Shown here one piece after another: positions 8,277 through 17,482 of a stretch of DNA of 64,000 nucleotides. Position numbers and translations under genes: made by a program. Positions within the stretch are counted from its first letter, which is position 1; each line of letters begins with the position of its first letter. This stretch comes from Phaeocystidibacter luteus (lineage in GTDB: Bacteria > Bacteroidota > Bacteroidia > Flavobacteriales > Schleiferiaceae), in contig NZ_WBVO01000007.1 of the NCBI RefSeq assembly GCF_008933115.1, positions 115,007 through 179,006 on the forward strand. The letters run 5' to 3'. The notes below the pieces were generated by a model. The model made no database searches. It was not told where the DNA came from and worked only from the letters and a program-made list of their open reading frames with translations.

Positions 8277-10571
8277 ATGGGTAACCCGGTGCTAAGATAC
8301 ATAGGGCTAATTCTTCTCAGTGCTTTTCTCGGCGCTTGTAATCTCGGTAAGTGGGTTCCCGAAGGTGAATACCGTCTGGATGACAACGAAATCACCGTGG
8401 ATGGCAAAGATGCACCATCTGCAGTAAACAACATTGTCAAGCAAAAGCCAGCCCCAAAGTTTGCCAACTGGGTCTACACTTGGGGAACGCCTACCGATTC
8501 CTCTGGATTCTCTAGATGGGTCTCCGACCAAGGAACACCACCAACCTTATTGAGTATTCCTCTAACCGAACGCACAAGCACCCAGCTCGGCTACTACTAT
8601 TTCAACAAGGGTTACTTTTTGAATAAAACAAGTTACGAGCTTGAAATAGACACCCCACGCAAGGCAGTTGACGTACATTACCGCGTCGAACTAGGTTCCC
8701 AATACACCATTGGCAAGCTGGAATACGAAATTCCGTCGCCCCTGATACAAGAGTTGGTCCTTAGCGACACAGCCAATTCTCTCATTAGGATTGGTGACCC
8801 TTACTCTGAAAATCAGTTCGAAAAAGAGCGCGACCGTCTTGCACGACTATTTCGAAATGACGGTTTCTTTGGCTTCAGTAGTGAGTGGATTCGGTTTCGC
8901 GCCGACACAGCTCTGGGAGATCATAAGGTATTACTCACTTTGAGGGTGCTCGACAGGCCTGTTAGGCTGCTCGACACAACGTACACGGTGCCACACGAGC
9001 GCTACACCATCGAAAATATTTATGTGGATTACGGTTTCAATTACTTGGATCCGAATGCGAACTATTCCGACACCGTCTTTTACAACGGGAGCGATTTCTT
9101 AATTCGGGATGAACAGACCTACCACCCACACCTCATCACTAGAGCCATTCATTTTAGTCCGGGTGAGCAATTCAATGCGGAAGTAATAAAGGATTCTTAT
9201 TCGCATTTATCGAGTTTAGGTGTATTCGGCGCTACTGAAATTGAATTCACTGCTGCATCGGATACGAATGAGCATGCACTGACCGCGTTCATCAAGCTCA
9301 CTCCACGATCCAAAAGAACTCTTACCACGCAAATTGAAGGCACCAACACCTCTGGTCAGTATGGTATTTCCGGAAATATTGGTTGGCTGAACCGAAACTT
9401 ATTTGGAGCAGGTGAAATCTTGGACCTTTCATTACTAGGTGGTATTCAAGCTCAATTCAACACACGGGAAAACTCGGGACTATTTAACACTTATGAAATT
9501 GGAGCAGAAGCTGGACTTACCTTCTCGCGCTTCCTGATTCCTGTTAGCTGGCAAGAACGATTCCCTAAGAAATGGAGACCATCAACACGTATCTACACGT
9601 CGTTGAGTCAGCAAACGCGTGTCGAATTCTCACGTCGAATCTTTAAGCTTGGTGCGAGTTTCCAAGCGCAGCTAGATGAGGACTGGCGCGCTCAAGTTTT
9701 CATTCCAGAATTCAACTACGTCAACTTGATAGATTTTGACACGAGCTATGTGAATTCACTATTCTTCAAAACGGGGTTTCAAGACGTATTTATATCATCC
9801 TCAAGAATAGTCGTAACCTACGCTCCTCTGTCAGAGACAACTTGGCTTACCAAAATATTTGCGCGTGGATCTTTAGAATTATCGGGTAATCTTCTCAGTT
9901 TGGTTGATGACAACTTCCAGGTTGACCCGGAAACAGGGCAGCGTAAAATCTTCGATGTACCTTATGCACAATACATTAGAGCCGATATTGACTTTAGGCA
10001 TTACTTGAAGACCAGTCCAAATACAAGGCTCGTCGCTCGGGTCTTTGCCGGTGTCACCTACAACTATGGGAACTCGCGCTTCTTGCCCCCATTTGAAAAG
10101 AACTATCTCGCCGGTGGTTCGCAGGACATCCGCGGGTGGATTGCCTATCGACTTGGTCCAGGTGAATTGTCGAACACCATCTACGATGAGCAAAACTACG
10201 CGGCGGTAGCCCCAGTTAAGTTGATGGTAAACCTCGAGTACCGTTTCCCTATTTCGGGAAGCCTTCAAGGTGCGTTGTTCACAGACGCGGGTAACGTTTG
10301 GTTGTTCAATCGCGACTATCGTCCGGAGGATTTCGAAGGATTGACCGAAGCCCAAATTGAATCGGCTAAGTTCAACTGGAATACGCTATTCCGAAGCTCT
10401 GCCTTGGGAACGGGCTTTGGTTTGCGCTACGATTTCGGCTTCTTTCAGTTGAGATTGGATGGCGGTGTAAAGGTTTGGGACCCAAGCGAACCGCTAGGTT
10501 ACCAATTCGTGTTGGATGGTCTTCGATGGGAAACTGTCACATATAACTTCGCATTGAATTATCCTTTCTAA
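8277..10571 (+). CDS. tamL: TamL-like lipid-anchored Omp85 protein (TamA/BamA family)
   Basis: Outer-membrane assembly factor of the Omp85 superfamily. A lipoprotein signal ends in the lipobox LGAC (Cys21), which separates Bacteroidota TamL from proteobacterial TamA. POTRA-like domains occupy roughly residues 30-350; the C-terminal half is a 16-strand barrel with the Omp85 signature GGSQDIRGW near residue 620 and a closing GTGFGLRYDF segment. 764 residues. TamL normally works with TamB in moving proteins or lipids to the outer membrane, but no tamB follows here; an aldolase gene does. The promoter lies just upstream. Confidence 0.83.
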   Translation: MGNPVLRYIGLILLSAFLGACNLGKWVPEGEYRLDDNEITVDGKDAPSAVNNIVKQKPAPKFANWVYTWGTPTDSSGFSRWVSDQGTPPTLLSIPLTERTSTQLGYYYFNKGYFLNKTSYELEIDTPRKAVDVHYRVELGSQYTIGKLEYEIPSPLIQELVLSDTANSLIRIGDPYSENQFEKERDRLARLFRNDGFFGFSSEWIRFRADTALGDHKVLLTLRVLDRPVRLLDTTYTVPHERYTIENIYVDYGFNYLDPNANYSDTVFYNGSDFLIRDEQTYHPHLITRAIHFSPGEQFNAEVIKDSYSHLSSLGVFGATEIEFTAASDTNEHALTAFIKLTPRSKRTLTTQIEGTNTSGQYGISGNIGWLNRNLFGAGEILDLSLLGGIQAQFNTRENSGLFNTYEIGAEAGLTFSRFLIPVSWQERFPKKWRPSTRIYTSLSQQTRVEFSRRIFKLGASFQAQLDEDWRAQVFIPEFNYVNLIDFDTSYVNSLFFKTGFQDVFISSSRIVVTYAPLSETTWLTKIFARGSLELSGNLLSLVDDNFQVDPETGQRKIFDVPYAQYIRADIDFRHYLKTSPNTRLVARVFAGVTYNYGNSRFLPPFEKNYLAGGSQDIRGWIAYRLGPGELSNTIYDEQNYAAVAPVKLMVNLEYRFPISGSLQGALFTDAGNVWLFNRDYRPEDFEGLTEAQIESAKFNWNTLFRSSALGTGFGLRYDFGFFQLRLDGGVKVWDPSEPLGYQFVLDGLRWETVTYNFALNYPF

Positions 10572-10606
10572 CAAAACCACTACCTTTCCGCCCCGGCAAA
10601 AAGTCA

Positions 10607-10614
10607 TAATTTTG
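10607..10614 (+). promoter_or_regulatory. -7 box TAATTTTG before the aldolase gene
   Basis: TAnnTTTG match 49 bp upstream of the aldolase ATG, likely driving the aldolase-accD pair. Confidence 0.6.
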
Positions 10615-10662
10615 TCACTGTCCTTCGGGAATTAATGACGAACAGAATAAACAGCTGAACCT

Positions 10663-11721
10663 ATGTCATACGCTAAAATCCAGGAGCTACTGGGTAAAGA
10701 CGCAAGCTACTTGCTCGATCACGAGAGCAAAACAATTTCTAAAGACAGCATTCACCTTCCCGGAGGTGACTTCATCGACCGCACGTTTGTGGAGAGCAAC
10801 AGAAGCATTCCGGTGCTTCGCAGCTTGGAAACACTATACTCAAGCGGACGTCTAGGTGGGTCTGGATACTTGAGCATCCTTCCAGTTGACCAGGGAATTG
10901 AGCACAGTGCTGCTGCTTCATTCGCCCCAAACCCCATTTATTTTGATCCAGAGAACATTGTGAAACTAGCTGTTGAGGCAGAGTGCAACGCCGTTGCTTC
11001 TACCTTCGGTGTATTGAGCAATGTGGCTAGAAAATATGCACACAAGATTCCATTTGTGGTTAAGATCAACCACAATGAGTTTTTGTCTCACCCAGCGCAA
11101 TTCGACCAAACCATGTACGGCTCTGTAGAAGATGCTTGGAACATGGGTGCTGTAGCTGTAGGTGCTACGGTATACTTCGGAGCTCAGGAATCTCGTCGCC
11201 AACTTTTAGAAGTTGCGGAGGCATTCGAAAGAGCACATGAATTGGGAATGGCTACTATCCTATGGTGCTACACCAGAAACAGTGGCTTCAAGAAAGACGG
11301 AGTTGACTACCACACTTCTGCCGACCTTACTGGTCAAGCTAACCACCTTGGGGTAACTATCCAGGCGGACATCATCAAGCAGAAGCTTCCTACCAACAAC
11401 GGTGGATACACGAACATCAACTTTGGTAAAACTCACCCAGACGTATACTCTAAGTTGTCGTCTGACCATCCTATTGACCTTACACGCTACCAAGTGGCTA
11501 ACTGCTACATGGGTCGCGTTGGTTTGATCAACTCTGGTGGTGCATCGGGTGGAGAAAGTGATTTGGCTGAAGCGGTTGCAACTGCGGTTGTAAACAAGCG
11601 CGCTGGAGGTCAAGGTTTGATCTTGGGTAGAAAGGCATTCCAACGTCCGATGAACGAAGGCGTTGAATTGCTCCGTACTGTACAAGACGTTTATTTGAGC
11701 GACGAAATTACCATCGCCTAA
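10663..11721 (+). CDS. fbaB: Class I fructose-bisphosphate aldolase (DhnA/FbaB type)
   Basis: Cytoplasmic glycolysis/gluconeogenesis enzyme that splits or forms fructose 1,6-bisphosphate through a lysine Schiff base without metal. The protein (352 residues) shows the DhnA-type features LPVDQGIEH near residue 73, VVKINHNE near 130, AVGATVYFG near 165, and a phosphate-binding [12 protein letters not shown] near 290. It belongs to the archaeal-type class I group, not the eukaryotic type. accD follows 18 bp after the stop, suggesting one transcript that links triose supply and fatty acid synthesis. Fructose-bisphosphatase is encoded at 53283. Confidence 0.9.
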   Translation: MSYAKIQELLGKDASYLLDHESKTISKDSIHLPGGDFIDRTFVESNRSIPVLRSLETLYSSGRLGGSGYLSILPVDQGIEHSAAASFAPNPIYFDPENIVKLAVEAECNAVASTFGVLSNVARKYAHKIPFVVKINHNEFLSHPAQFDQTMYGSVEDAWNMGAVAVGATVYFGAQESRRQLLEVAEAFERAHELGMATILWCYTRNSGFKKDGVDYHTSADLTGQANHLGVTIQADIIKQKLPTNNGGYTNINFGKTHPDVYSKLSSDHPIDLTRYQVANCYMGRVGLINSGGASGGESDLAEAVATAVVNKRAGGQGLILGRKAFQRPMNEGVELLRTVQDVYLSDEITIA

Positions 11722-11739
11722 TCTAGAAAAGAACACCGT

Positions 11740-12588
11740 ATGGGTTGGTTCAAAAGAGATAAGGAGGGAATTACCACCTCAACACAGGATAAGAAAGAAA
11801 CACCTGAAGGCTTGTGGCACAGATGCTCCAAGTGTAAGGTGATTGTTTCAGTTGAAGAGCATCAGCACAATCATTGGGTTTGTGGAAACTGTGGTTACCA
11901 CGACAAGATTGATGCGGCAGAATACTTCAGCTTCTTGTTCGACGACGGAAAATGGACAGAACTCGATGCCAACATGGTTTCTAAAGACCCGTTGGATTTT
12001 GAGGACACGAAAAAGTACGTTGACCGCCTAGAGCAAGGAAAAAAGAAATCAGGTTTGAAAGATGCCGTGACTACAGGTCATGGTAAGATGAATGGCATCC
12101 CCGTAACTATTGCGGCCATGAATTTCCGCTTCATTGGAGGTTCGATGGGCTCTGTTGTGGGTGAAAAAATTGCGAGAGCGATTGATCACGCACTGAAGAA
12201 CAAGCAGCCGTTCATCATGATTAGCAAATCTGGTGGAGCGCGTATGATGGAGGCAGCCTTCTCGCTAATGCAGATGGCGAAGACCTCGGCAAAGTTGACA
12301 CTGCTCGACAAAGCTGGGTTGCCATACATATCGTTGCTTACCGACCCAACAACGGGTGGTGTTACTGCAAGTTTCGCAATGTTAGGTGATATCAATATTG
12401 CTGAACCTGGCGCACTCATCGGCTTCGCCGGTCCACGTGTCGTAAAAGAAACCATTGGTAAAGACCTACCTGAAGGATTCCAAACTTCAGAGTTTTTGCT
12501 AGAGCATGGCTTCTTGGATTTTGTGACTGAGCGTAAGAACTTGAAAAAGAAGATGAGCCAGTTCATCAAAATGGCACAAAATTTATAA
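11740..12588 (+). CDS. accD: Acetyl-CoA carboxylase carboxyltransferase subunit beta
   Basis: Beta half of the carboxyltransferase that makes malonyl-CoA for fatty acid synthesis, acting as an alpha2-beta2 complex with AccA. An N-terminal zinc ribbon is visible as CSKC (about residue 29) and CGNC (about 48). The crotonase-like domain shows [18 protein letters not shown] near 165 and [14 protein letters not shown] near 200, followed by [12 protein letters not shown]. Length 282, normal. It follows fbaB closely. accA is not in the window. Confidence 0.95.
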   Translation: MGWFKRDKEGITTSTQDKKETPEGLWHRCSKCKVIVSVEEHQHNHWVCGNCGYHDKIDAAEYFSFLFDDGKWTELDANMVSKDPLDFEDTKKYVDRLEQGKKKSGLKDAVTTGHGKMNGIPVTIAAMNFRFIGGSMGSVVGEKIARAIDHALKNKQPFIMISKSGGARMMEAAFSLMQMAKTSAKLTLLDKAGLPYISLLTDPTTGGVTASFAMLGDINIAEPGALIGFAGPRVVKETIGKDLPEGFQTSEFLLEHGFLDFVTERKNLKKKMSQFIKMAQNL

Positions 12589-12615
12589 CAAGTGCCACAG
12601 CGTCAAAGAATTTGC

Positions 12616-12623
12616 TATCTTTG
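12616..12623 (+). promoter_or_regulatory. -7 box TATCTTTG before rpsO
   Basis: TAnnTTTG match 41 bp upstream of the rpsO start, in the gap after accD. Confidence 0.65.
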
Positions 12624-12664
12624 CCGCCTTCGATACATCAATAACATCTTAATGCGATTTAGGC

Positions 12665-12934
12665 ATGTATTTAACTAATGACAAGAAGCGCGAAATTTTC
12701 GCAGAGCACGGAAACGGTGCAGAAGACACCGGTTCAGCAGAAGGACAAATTGCACTCTTCACTTACAGAATCGCTCACTTGACAGAGCACTTGAAGAAAA
12801 ACCGAAAGGATTTCAACACAGAGCGTTCACTAGTAGCACTTGTAGGTAAGCGTCGTAAATTGCTCAACTACCTCTACAAAAATGACATCCAGCGCTACCG
12901 CGCAATTATTGAGAAGCTTGGTCTTCGTAAATAA
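12665..12934 (+). CDS. rpsO: 30S ribosomal protein S15
   Basis: Primary 16S rRNA-binding protein of the small subunit, 89 residues, standard length. The RNA-contact segments are present: GSAEGQIALFTYRI near residue 23, LTEHLKKNRKDF near 38, and LVGKRRKLLNYL near 60. It is followed after a strong hairpin by pnp, the widely conserved rpsO-pnp order. Confidence 0.97.
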   Translation: MYLTNDKKREIFAEHGNGAEDTGSAEGQIALFTYRIAHLTEHLKKNRKDFNTERSLVALVGKRRKLLNYLYKNDIQRYRAIIEKLGLRK

Positions 12935-12947
12935 GATGAAAGCGTAC

Positions 12948-12983
12948 CGCGATAAAGGCAATTCAATGAATTGCCTTTTCGCG
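12948..12983 (+). terminator. rpsO-pnp intergenic stem-loop
   Basis: Inverted repeat CGCGA-(t)-AAAGGCAATTCA against TGAATTGCCTTTTCGCG with a minimal loop, about 17 bp long. A TTTT lies inside the 3' arm, so it may be an attenuator or RNase-processing stem between rpsO and pnp rather than a simple terminator. Confidence 0.6.
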
Positions 12984-13019
12984 TATAATGAAGTTTATAA
13001 TTGTAACTGAATCGAATAA

Positions 13020-15158
13020 ATGATTCCTACTCCAACAACGCAAGAGATTAAGCTCGCGGACGGACGAGTAATTACCCTCGAAACTGGAAAGCTTGCTCGT
13101 CAAGCCGATGGTTCTGTGGTAGTTAAAATGGGTGGCACGATGCTACTCGCAACCGTAGTTTCTAACAAAGACGCTAAGGAAGGCGTAGATTTCCTTCCAC
13201 TCACAGTTGAATACCGTGAGAAGTTCTCAGCTACGGGCCGTGTCCCAGGCGGATTCATCAAGCGTGAAGGACGTCCATCTGACGACGAAATCCTTACCAT
13301 GCGCTTGGTTGACCGTGTGTTGCGCCCAATCTTCCCGAAAGATTATCACGCCGACACTCAGGTTATCATCAACTTGATCTCTTTCGATCCTGAAGTTGCT
13401 CCTGATTCACTCGCTGGATTGGCAGCTTCTGCAGCAATCTCTATTTCTGACATTCCATTCAACGGCCCAATCGGTGAAGTGCGCGTAGCACGTATCGACG
13501 GCGAGTTGGTTATCAACCCATCTCCAGCTGATAAAGAGCGTGCCGACATCGAAATGATGATCGGTGGTTCTAAAGAGAGCATCGTGATGGTTGAAGGTGA
13601 GATGGAGGAAGTTAGCGAGGAGGAAATGCTCGAAGCTATCGAGTTTGCTCACAAGGCTATCATCGATCAGTGTATCGCTCAGGAAGAACTCGCTTCTAAA
13701 GTTGCAGCTTCTTCACCTAAGCGTGAATACAACCACGAAACTCACGACGAGGAGCTTCGCGAAGCCGTTATGAAAGCTACTTACGACAAGTGCTACGAGA
13801 TTGCCAAGCAAGGCAACCCGAATAAGCACGAGCGTTCTGCCGCTTTCAAAGAGGTATTCGAAGCATATATCGCCGACTGGAGCGAGGAAGATCTAGCCGA
13901 AAAAGCTGGTCTTGCCAAAACTTACTTCCACGACGCACAGTACCACGCGGTTCGTAACTGCTTGTTAGATAACGGTATCCGTCTCGACGGTCGTAAGACC
14001 ACCGAGATTCGCCCAATCTGGACAGAAGTAGATTACCTTCCAGGAGGACACGGTTCAGCGATTTTCACCAGAGGTGAAACTCAGTCGTTGACCACGGTTA
14101 CTTTGGGTACTAGCCTCGACGTAAACAAGATTGACAACGCTACGTTTGTAGGACAAGAGAAGTTCTACCTTCACTACAACTTCCCTCCATTCTCAACTGG
14201 AGAGGCTCGTCCGATTCGTGGCACTAGCCGCCGTGAAATTGGTCACGGTAACCTTGCACAACGTGCTTTGAAGAAAATGATTCCTGCAGATTCTCCGTAT
14301 ACAATTCGCATTGTATCTGAGATTCTTGAATCAAACGGTTCTTCATCTATGGCCACGGTTTGTGCAGGTACACTTTCTCTAATGGATGCAGGTATCAACA
14401 TCAAGAAGCCTGTATCTGGTATCGCAATGGGATTGATTACCGATAAGGAAACTGGCAAGTACCAAATCTTGTCTGACATCCTCGGTGATGAAGACCACCT
14501 CGGTGATATGGACTTTAAAGTTACCGGTACTCGCGATGGTATCACTGCTTGTCAGATGGACCTCAAGATTACAGGTATCTCTGCTCAGGTGATGAAGGAA
14601 GCTCTAGCGCAAGCGCGCGAAGGTCGTCTTCACATCATGACAGAAATGACGAAGTCTATCAGCGAGCCACGCACGCAGCTTAAGGCCAACGCTCCTAAGA
14701 TCGTAGTAGTAGAAATTCCGAAGAGCTTCATCGGCGCCGTTATCGGTCCTGGTGGAAAAGTGATCCAGGCTCTCCAAGAAGAAACTGGAACAACTATCTC
14801 CATCGAGGAAGAAGGCGAAAAAGGAAAAGTAGAAATCTCGGGAGTCGATCAGGAGGGTATGGATTTTGCAATCCGTCGTATCAAGGACATCGCGTTCGTT
14901 CCGACGGTTGGAGAGACTTACGAAGGTGTTGTTAAAGGAATCCAATCTTTCGGTGCATTCATCGAAATTGGCCACAACACACAAGGTCTACTCCACATCT
15001 CTGAAATCGATCACAAGAGAATCGAAGAGGTAACTGACGTCTTCAAAGAAGGAGACAAAGTTCAGGTGAAACTTTTGGCGATGGACGAGAAAGGTAAGAT
15101 GAAATTGTCGCGTAAAGCATTGTTGCCGAAGCCTGAGAAACAGGAGAACAAGCAGTAA
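13020..15158 (+). CDS. pnp: Polyribonucleotide nucleotidyltransferase (PNPase)
   Basis: 3'-5' phosphorolytic exoribonuclease and polymerase of mRNA decay, a trimer. Domain order is complete in 712 residues: first RNase PH domain (about 10-230), helical linker, second RNase PH domain (about 310-540, with [15 protein letters not shown] and a downstream [16 protein letters not shown] that carries catalytic aspartates), KH domain (IGPGGKVIQ near 582), and S1 domain ([16 protein letters not shown] near 640, GLLHISEI near 660). The start ATG gives the usual N-terminus. It lies between rpsO and rpoD. Confidence 0.96.
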   Translation: MIPTPTTQEIKLADGRVITLETGKLARQADGSVVVKMGGTMLLATVVSNKDAKEGVDFLPLTVEYREKFSATGRVPGGFIKREGRPSDDEILTMRLVDRVLRPIFPKDYHADTQVIINLISFDPEVAPDSLAGLAASAAISISDIPFNGPIGEVRVARIDGELVINPSPADKERADIEMMIGGSKESIVMVEGEMEEVSEEEMLEAIEFAHKAIIDQCIAQEELASKVAASSPKREYNHETHDEELREAVMKATYDKCYEIAKQGNPNKHERSAAFKEVFEAYIADWSEEDLAEKAGLAKTYFHDAQYHAVRNCLLDNGIRLDGRKTTEIRPIWTEVDYLPGGHGSAIFTRGETQSLTTVTLGTSLDVNKIDNATFVGQEKFYLHYNFPPFSTGEARPIRGTSRREIGHGNLAQRALKKMIPADSPYTIRIVSEILESNGSSSMATVCAGTLSLMDAGINIKKPVSGIAMGLITDKETGKYQILSDILGDEDHLGDMDFKVTGTRDGITACQMDLKITGISAQVMKEALAQAREGRLHIMTEMTKSISEPRTQLKANAPKIVVVEIPKSFIGAVIGPGGKVIQALQEETGTTISIEEEGEKGKVEISGVDQEGMDFAIRRIKDIAFVPTVGETYEGVVKGIQSFGAFIEIGHNTQGLLHISEIDHKRIEEVTDVFKEGDKVQVKLLAMDEKGKMKLSRKALLPKPEKQENKQ

Positions 15159-15211
15159 AACAATCTTTGCCAATTCATCGTTCCATTAATTCCTAGTATT
15201 CGAAAGGACAT

Positions 15212-16075
15212 ATGAGACAGTTAAAAATCACAAAGCAGGTCACCAATAGGGAGACCGCCTCACTAGATAAATACCTTCAGGAAATCGGTAAAGTAGAACT
15301 GATTACCGCGGAGGAAGAGGTGGAACTCGCTCAGCGCATTAAGGCGGGTGACCAAATTGCCTTGGAAAAGTTGACCAAGGCTAACCTTCGTTTTGTGGTT
15401 TCAGTTGCAAAGCAATACCAAAACCAAGGTCTTACTTTGCCTGACCTCATTAATGAAGGAAACCTCGGCTTGATTAAAGCCGCTCAACGTTTCGATGAAA
15501 CGCGTGGTTTCAAATTTATCTCATACGCCGTTTGGTGGATTCGTCAGTCTATTCTCCAGGCTCTCGCAGAACAATCTCGTATCGTTCGCTTGCCGTTGAA
15601 CAAGATTGGCTCAATCAATAAAATCAACAAGGCTTACGCTCAACTCGAACAAGAGCATGAGCGCGCACCTTCTGCTGCTGAAATCGCGGATATGCTCGAA
15701 ATGGGCGAAAACGACGTGAAAGAAAGCATGCGTAACTCGGGTCGTCACGTTTCAATGGACGCACCGCTTGTTGAAGGTGAAGACAGCAACTTGTATGACG
15801 TATTGAATTCGTCCGATTCACCAAACCCGGATGAGGACCTCATGCACGATTCACTTCGTACCGAAATTGAGCGCTCACTTGCCACCCTCACTCCGCGTGA
15901 AGGTGACGTGATTCGCCTCTACTTCGGACTTAACGGTCAACACCCAATGACCCTCGAAGAAATCGGTGAGAAATTTGACCTCACTCGTGAGCGTGTGCGC
16001 CAAATCAAAGAGAAGGCTATCCGCCGACTCAAGCACACTTCTCGAAGCAAAATTCTTAAGACTTACCTCGGGTAA
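15212..16075 (+). CDS. rpoD: RNA polymerase primary sigma factor (Bacteroidota RpoD/SigA)
   Basis: Housekeeping sigma-70 factor, 287 residues. It lacks the long region 1.1 of proteobacterial RpoD, as is usual in Bacteroidota. Seen: region 1.2 ([16 protein letters not shown]), region 2 ([16 protein letters not shown], then [14 protein letters not shown]), and region 4.2 helix-turn-helix ([19 protein letters not shown]) near 250-270. This protein is expected to read the TAnnTTTG boxes found across the window. No Shine-Dalgarno sequence precedes the ATG. A strong terminator follows 20 bp after the stop. Confidence 0.97.
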   Translation: MRQLKITKQVTNRETASLDKYLQEIGKVELITAEEEVELAQRIKAGDQIALEKLTKANLRFVVSVAKQYQNQGLTLPDLINEGNLGLIKAAQRFDETRGFKFISYAVWWIRQSILQALAEQSRIVRLPLNKIGSINKINKAYAQLEQEHERAPSAAEIADMLEMGENDVKESMRNSGRHVSMDAPLVEGEDSNLYDVLNSSDSPNPDEDLMHDSLRTEIERSLATLTPREGDVIRLYFGLNGQHPMTLEEIGEKFDLTRERVRQIKEKAIRRLKHTSRSKILKTYLG

Positions 16076-16095
16076 TACTCGAGAAGAGAAATTTG

Positions 16096-16131
16096 AAAGC
16101 CCCACGCGCCGTATGGTGAGTGGGGCTTTTT
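16096..16131 (+). terminator. Rho-independent terminator after rpoD
   Basis: Stem AAAGCCCCAC / GTGGGGCTTT with a 14-nt loop and a terminal T run ending at 16131. Confidence 0.85.
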
Positions 16132-16148
16132 CGTTGGTGGGTTTTTTT

Positions 16149-16550
16149 CTCTCGCGGAGAATATAAGTTTTCCGTGGTGGAGAGAGGTCGCGGAGAGCGT
16201 GGTGGGAAATCCTCACCCGCCGGCAGGCGGGCAAGCTACAGAGTCACAGGGGACACGGAGGTTTCTCGCAGAGAAAATGAGGAAGTGCGTGATGGAGAGA
16301 GTCCGCAGAGAGGTGAGTGTTGTGTGATTCACGCAAAACCGCAAAAAAATAAATGCCCTATATACTTTGACAAAATCAATCGCCGGCGAGTTAGCCAAAT
16401 CATTAGACCGAGTTCCTAGATCATAGGCACGGTGCTTTAGCACGTGCCGCTGGTAGGGAACCGGATTCTTGGGAAATCCTCACCCGCCGGCAGGCGGGCA
16501 AGCTACAGAGTCACAGGGGACACGGAGGTTTCTCGCAGAGAAAATGAGGA
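16149..16550 (+). repeat. Dispersed repeat block upstream of rpe (unit a plus partial units)
   Basis: A partial unit at 16149-16203 is followed by two starts of the same sequence 267 bp apart (16204 and 16471, both GGGAAATCCTCACCCGCCGG). The first leads into a full unit with CTCGCAGAGAAAATGAGG, GTCCGCAGAG, CAAAATCAATCGCC, and a bulged hairpin at 16426-16448 preceded by ATAG. The second is cut short near 16550. Each start carries the palindromic motif CCCGCCGGCAGGCGGGC. No real gene is seen between 16076 and 16834. Confidence 0.85.
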
Positions 16551-16591
16551 ATTACGTGGTGGGTAGAGTTCGCAGAGAGGGTAGCTCTCTT

Positions 16592-16790
16592 TCCCCGCAT
16601 ACAGCGGGGACCCTTTCGCGAGGCACGAGCGATCCTTTCCCCCCGCCGGCTGGCGGGCAAGATCCTTTCGCGAGGCACGAGCAACCCTTTCCCCGCATCC
16701 AGCGGGGACCCTTTTGCGAGGCACGAGCAACCCTTTTGCCCCCCGCCGCATGGCGGGCAGGCAATCCTTTCCGATCCGCCATTCGGCGGA
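16592..16790 (+). repeat. Row of five GC-rich hairpins with three direct spacers
   Basis: Hairpins: 16592-16610 (TCCCCGC/GCGGGGA), 16642-16657 (CCCGCC/GGCGGG), 16690-16708 (TCCCCGC/GCGGGGA), 16742-16757 (CCCGCC/GGCGGG), 16775-16790 (TCCGCC/GGCGGA). The first three are followed by, or linked through, copies of the spacer CCTTTCGCGAGGCACGAGC, with one T variant. Centres of the first four are about 49-51 bp apart. The row ends 15 bp before the rpe promoter box. Confidence 0.8.
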
Positions 16791-16804
16791 GCGCATCCTT
16801 TCCC

Positions 16805-16812
16805 TATCTTTG
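16805..16812 (+). promoter_or_regulatory. -7 box TATCTTTG before rpe
   Basis: TAnnTTTG match 23 bp upstream of ATG 16835. It rules out the long upstream extension of the rpe reading frame through the repeat block. Confidence 0.7.
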
Positions 16813-16834
16813 CCCAAACTTCAGATTTCCACTT

Positions 16835-17482
16835 ATGGCCATCATCGCCCCTTCCGTCCTTGCAGCAGATTTCGCCAACCTCCAGCGTGACTCAGAAATG
16901 TTGAATCGCAGTGAAGCTGATTGGTTCCATATCGATGTTATGGATGGTGTTTTTGTTCCGAATATCTCTTTCGGTATGCCTGTAATCAAGGCTATCAAAA
17001 AGCACGCGAAGAAAACAATGGATGTTCATTTGATGATTGTTCAACCCGAACGATACATCAAGGAGTTCAAGGCTGTTGGAGCGGATATTCTGACTGTACA
17101 TTACGAAGCCTCAACGCATCTTCATAGAACCCTTCAGGCCATTAAGGCTGAGGGCATGCAAGCTGGAGTAGCGCTCAATCCGCACACAAATGTGAATGTA
17201 CTCGAGGACACAATCGAGGATATCGACCTTGTCTGCATGATGTCGGTTAACCCTGGTTTTGGAGGTCAAAAATTCATCGAGCGTACGTACGAAAAGGTTC
17301 GTCAGCTTAGAAAAATGATTGACGATCGTGGCGCCTCTACCAAGATCGAAATTGATGGTGGCGTAACGACCGCTAATGCCAAGCAATTGATCGAAGCTGG
17401 GGCAGACGTCCTTGTGGCTGGTTCCTTCGTGTTTAACAGCGAAGATCCGGAAGCAACGATTGCAGAATTGAAGGCGATTTAA
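16835..17482 (+). CDS. rpe: Ribulose-phosphate 3-epimerase
   Basis: TIM-barrel enzyme of the pentose phosphate pathway that interconverts ribulose 5-phosphate and xylulose 5-phosphate. Seen: N-terminal IAPSVLAADFANL, metal ligand region HIDVMDGVFVPNISFG near residue 32, DVHLMI near 65, SVNPGFGGQ near 140, and EIDGGV near 173 with the phosphate-binding VLVAGS near the end. 215 residues from this ATG, the normal length. An open frame extends to 16469 but is repeat sequence and is rejected. The stop abuts the stop of the convergent dehydrogenase gene. Confidence 0.95.
   Translation: MAIIAPSVLAADFANLQRDSEMLNRSEADWFHIDVMDGVFVPNISFGMPVIKAIKKHAKKTMDVHLMIVQPERYIKEFKAVGADILTVHYEASTHLHRTLQAIKAEGMQAGVALNPHTNVNVLEDTIEDIDLVCMMSVNPGFGGQKFIERTYEKVRQLRKMIDDRGASTKIEIDGGVTTANAKQLIEAGADVLVAGSFVFNSEDPEATIAELKAI

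Noticed and set aside
16469..16834. N-terminal extension of rpe
   Set aside because: The in-frame extension is repeat and hairpin sequence, and a promoter box lies between it and the normal family start at 16835.
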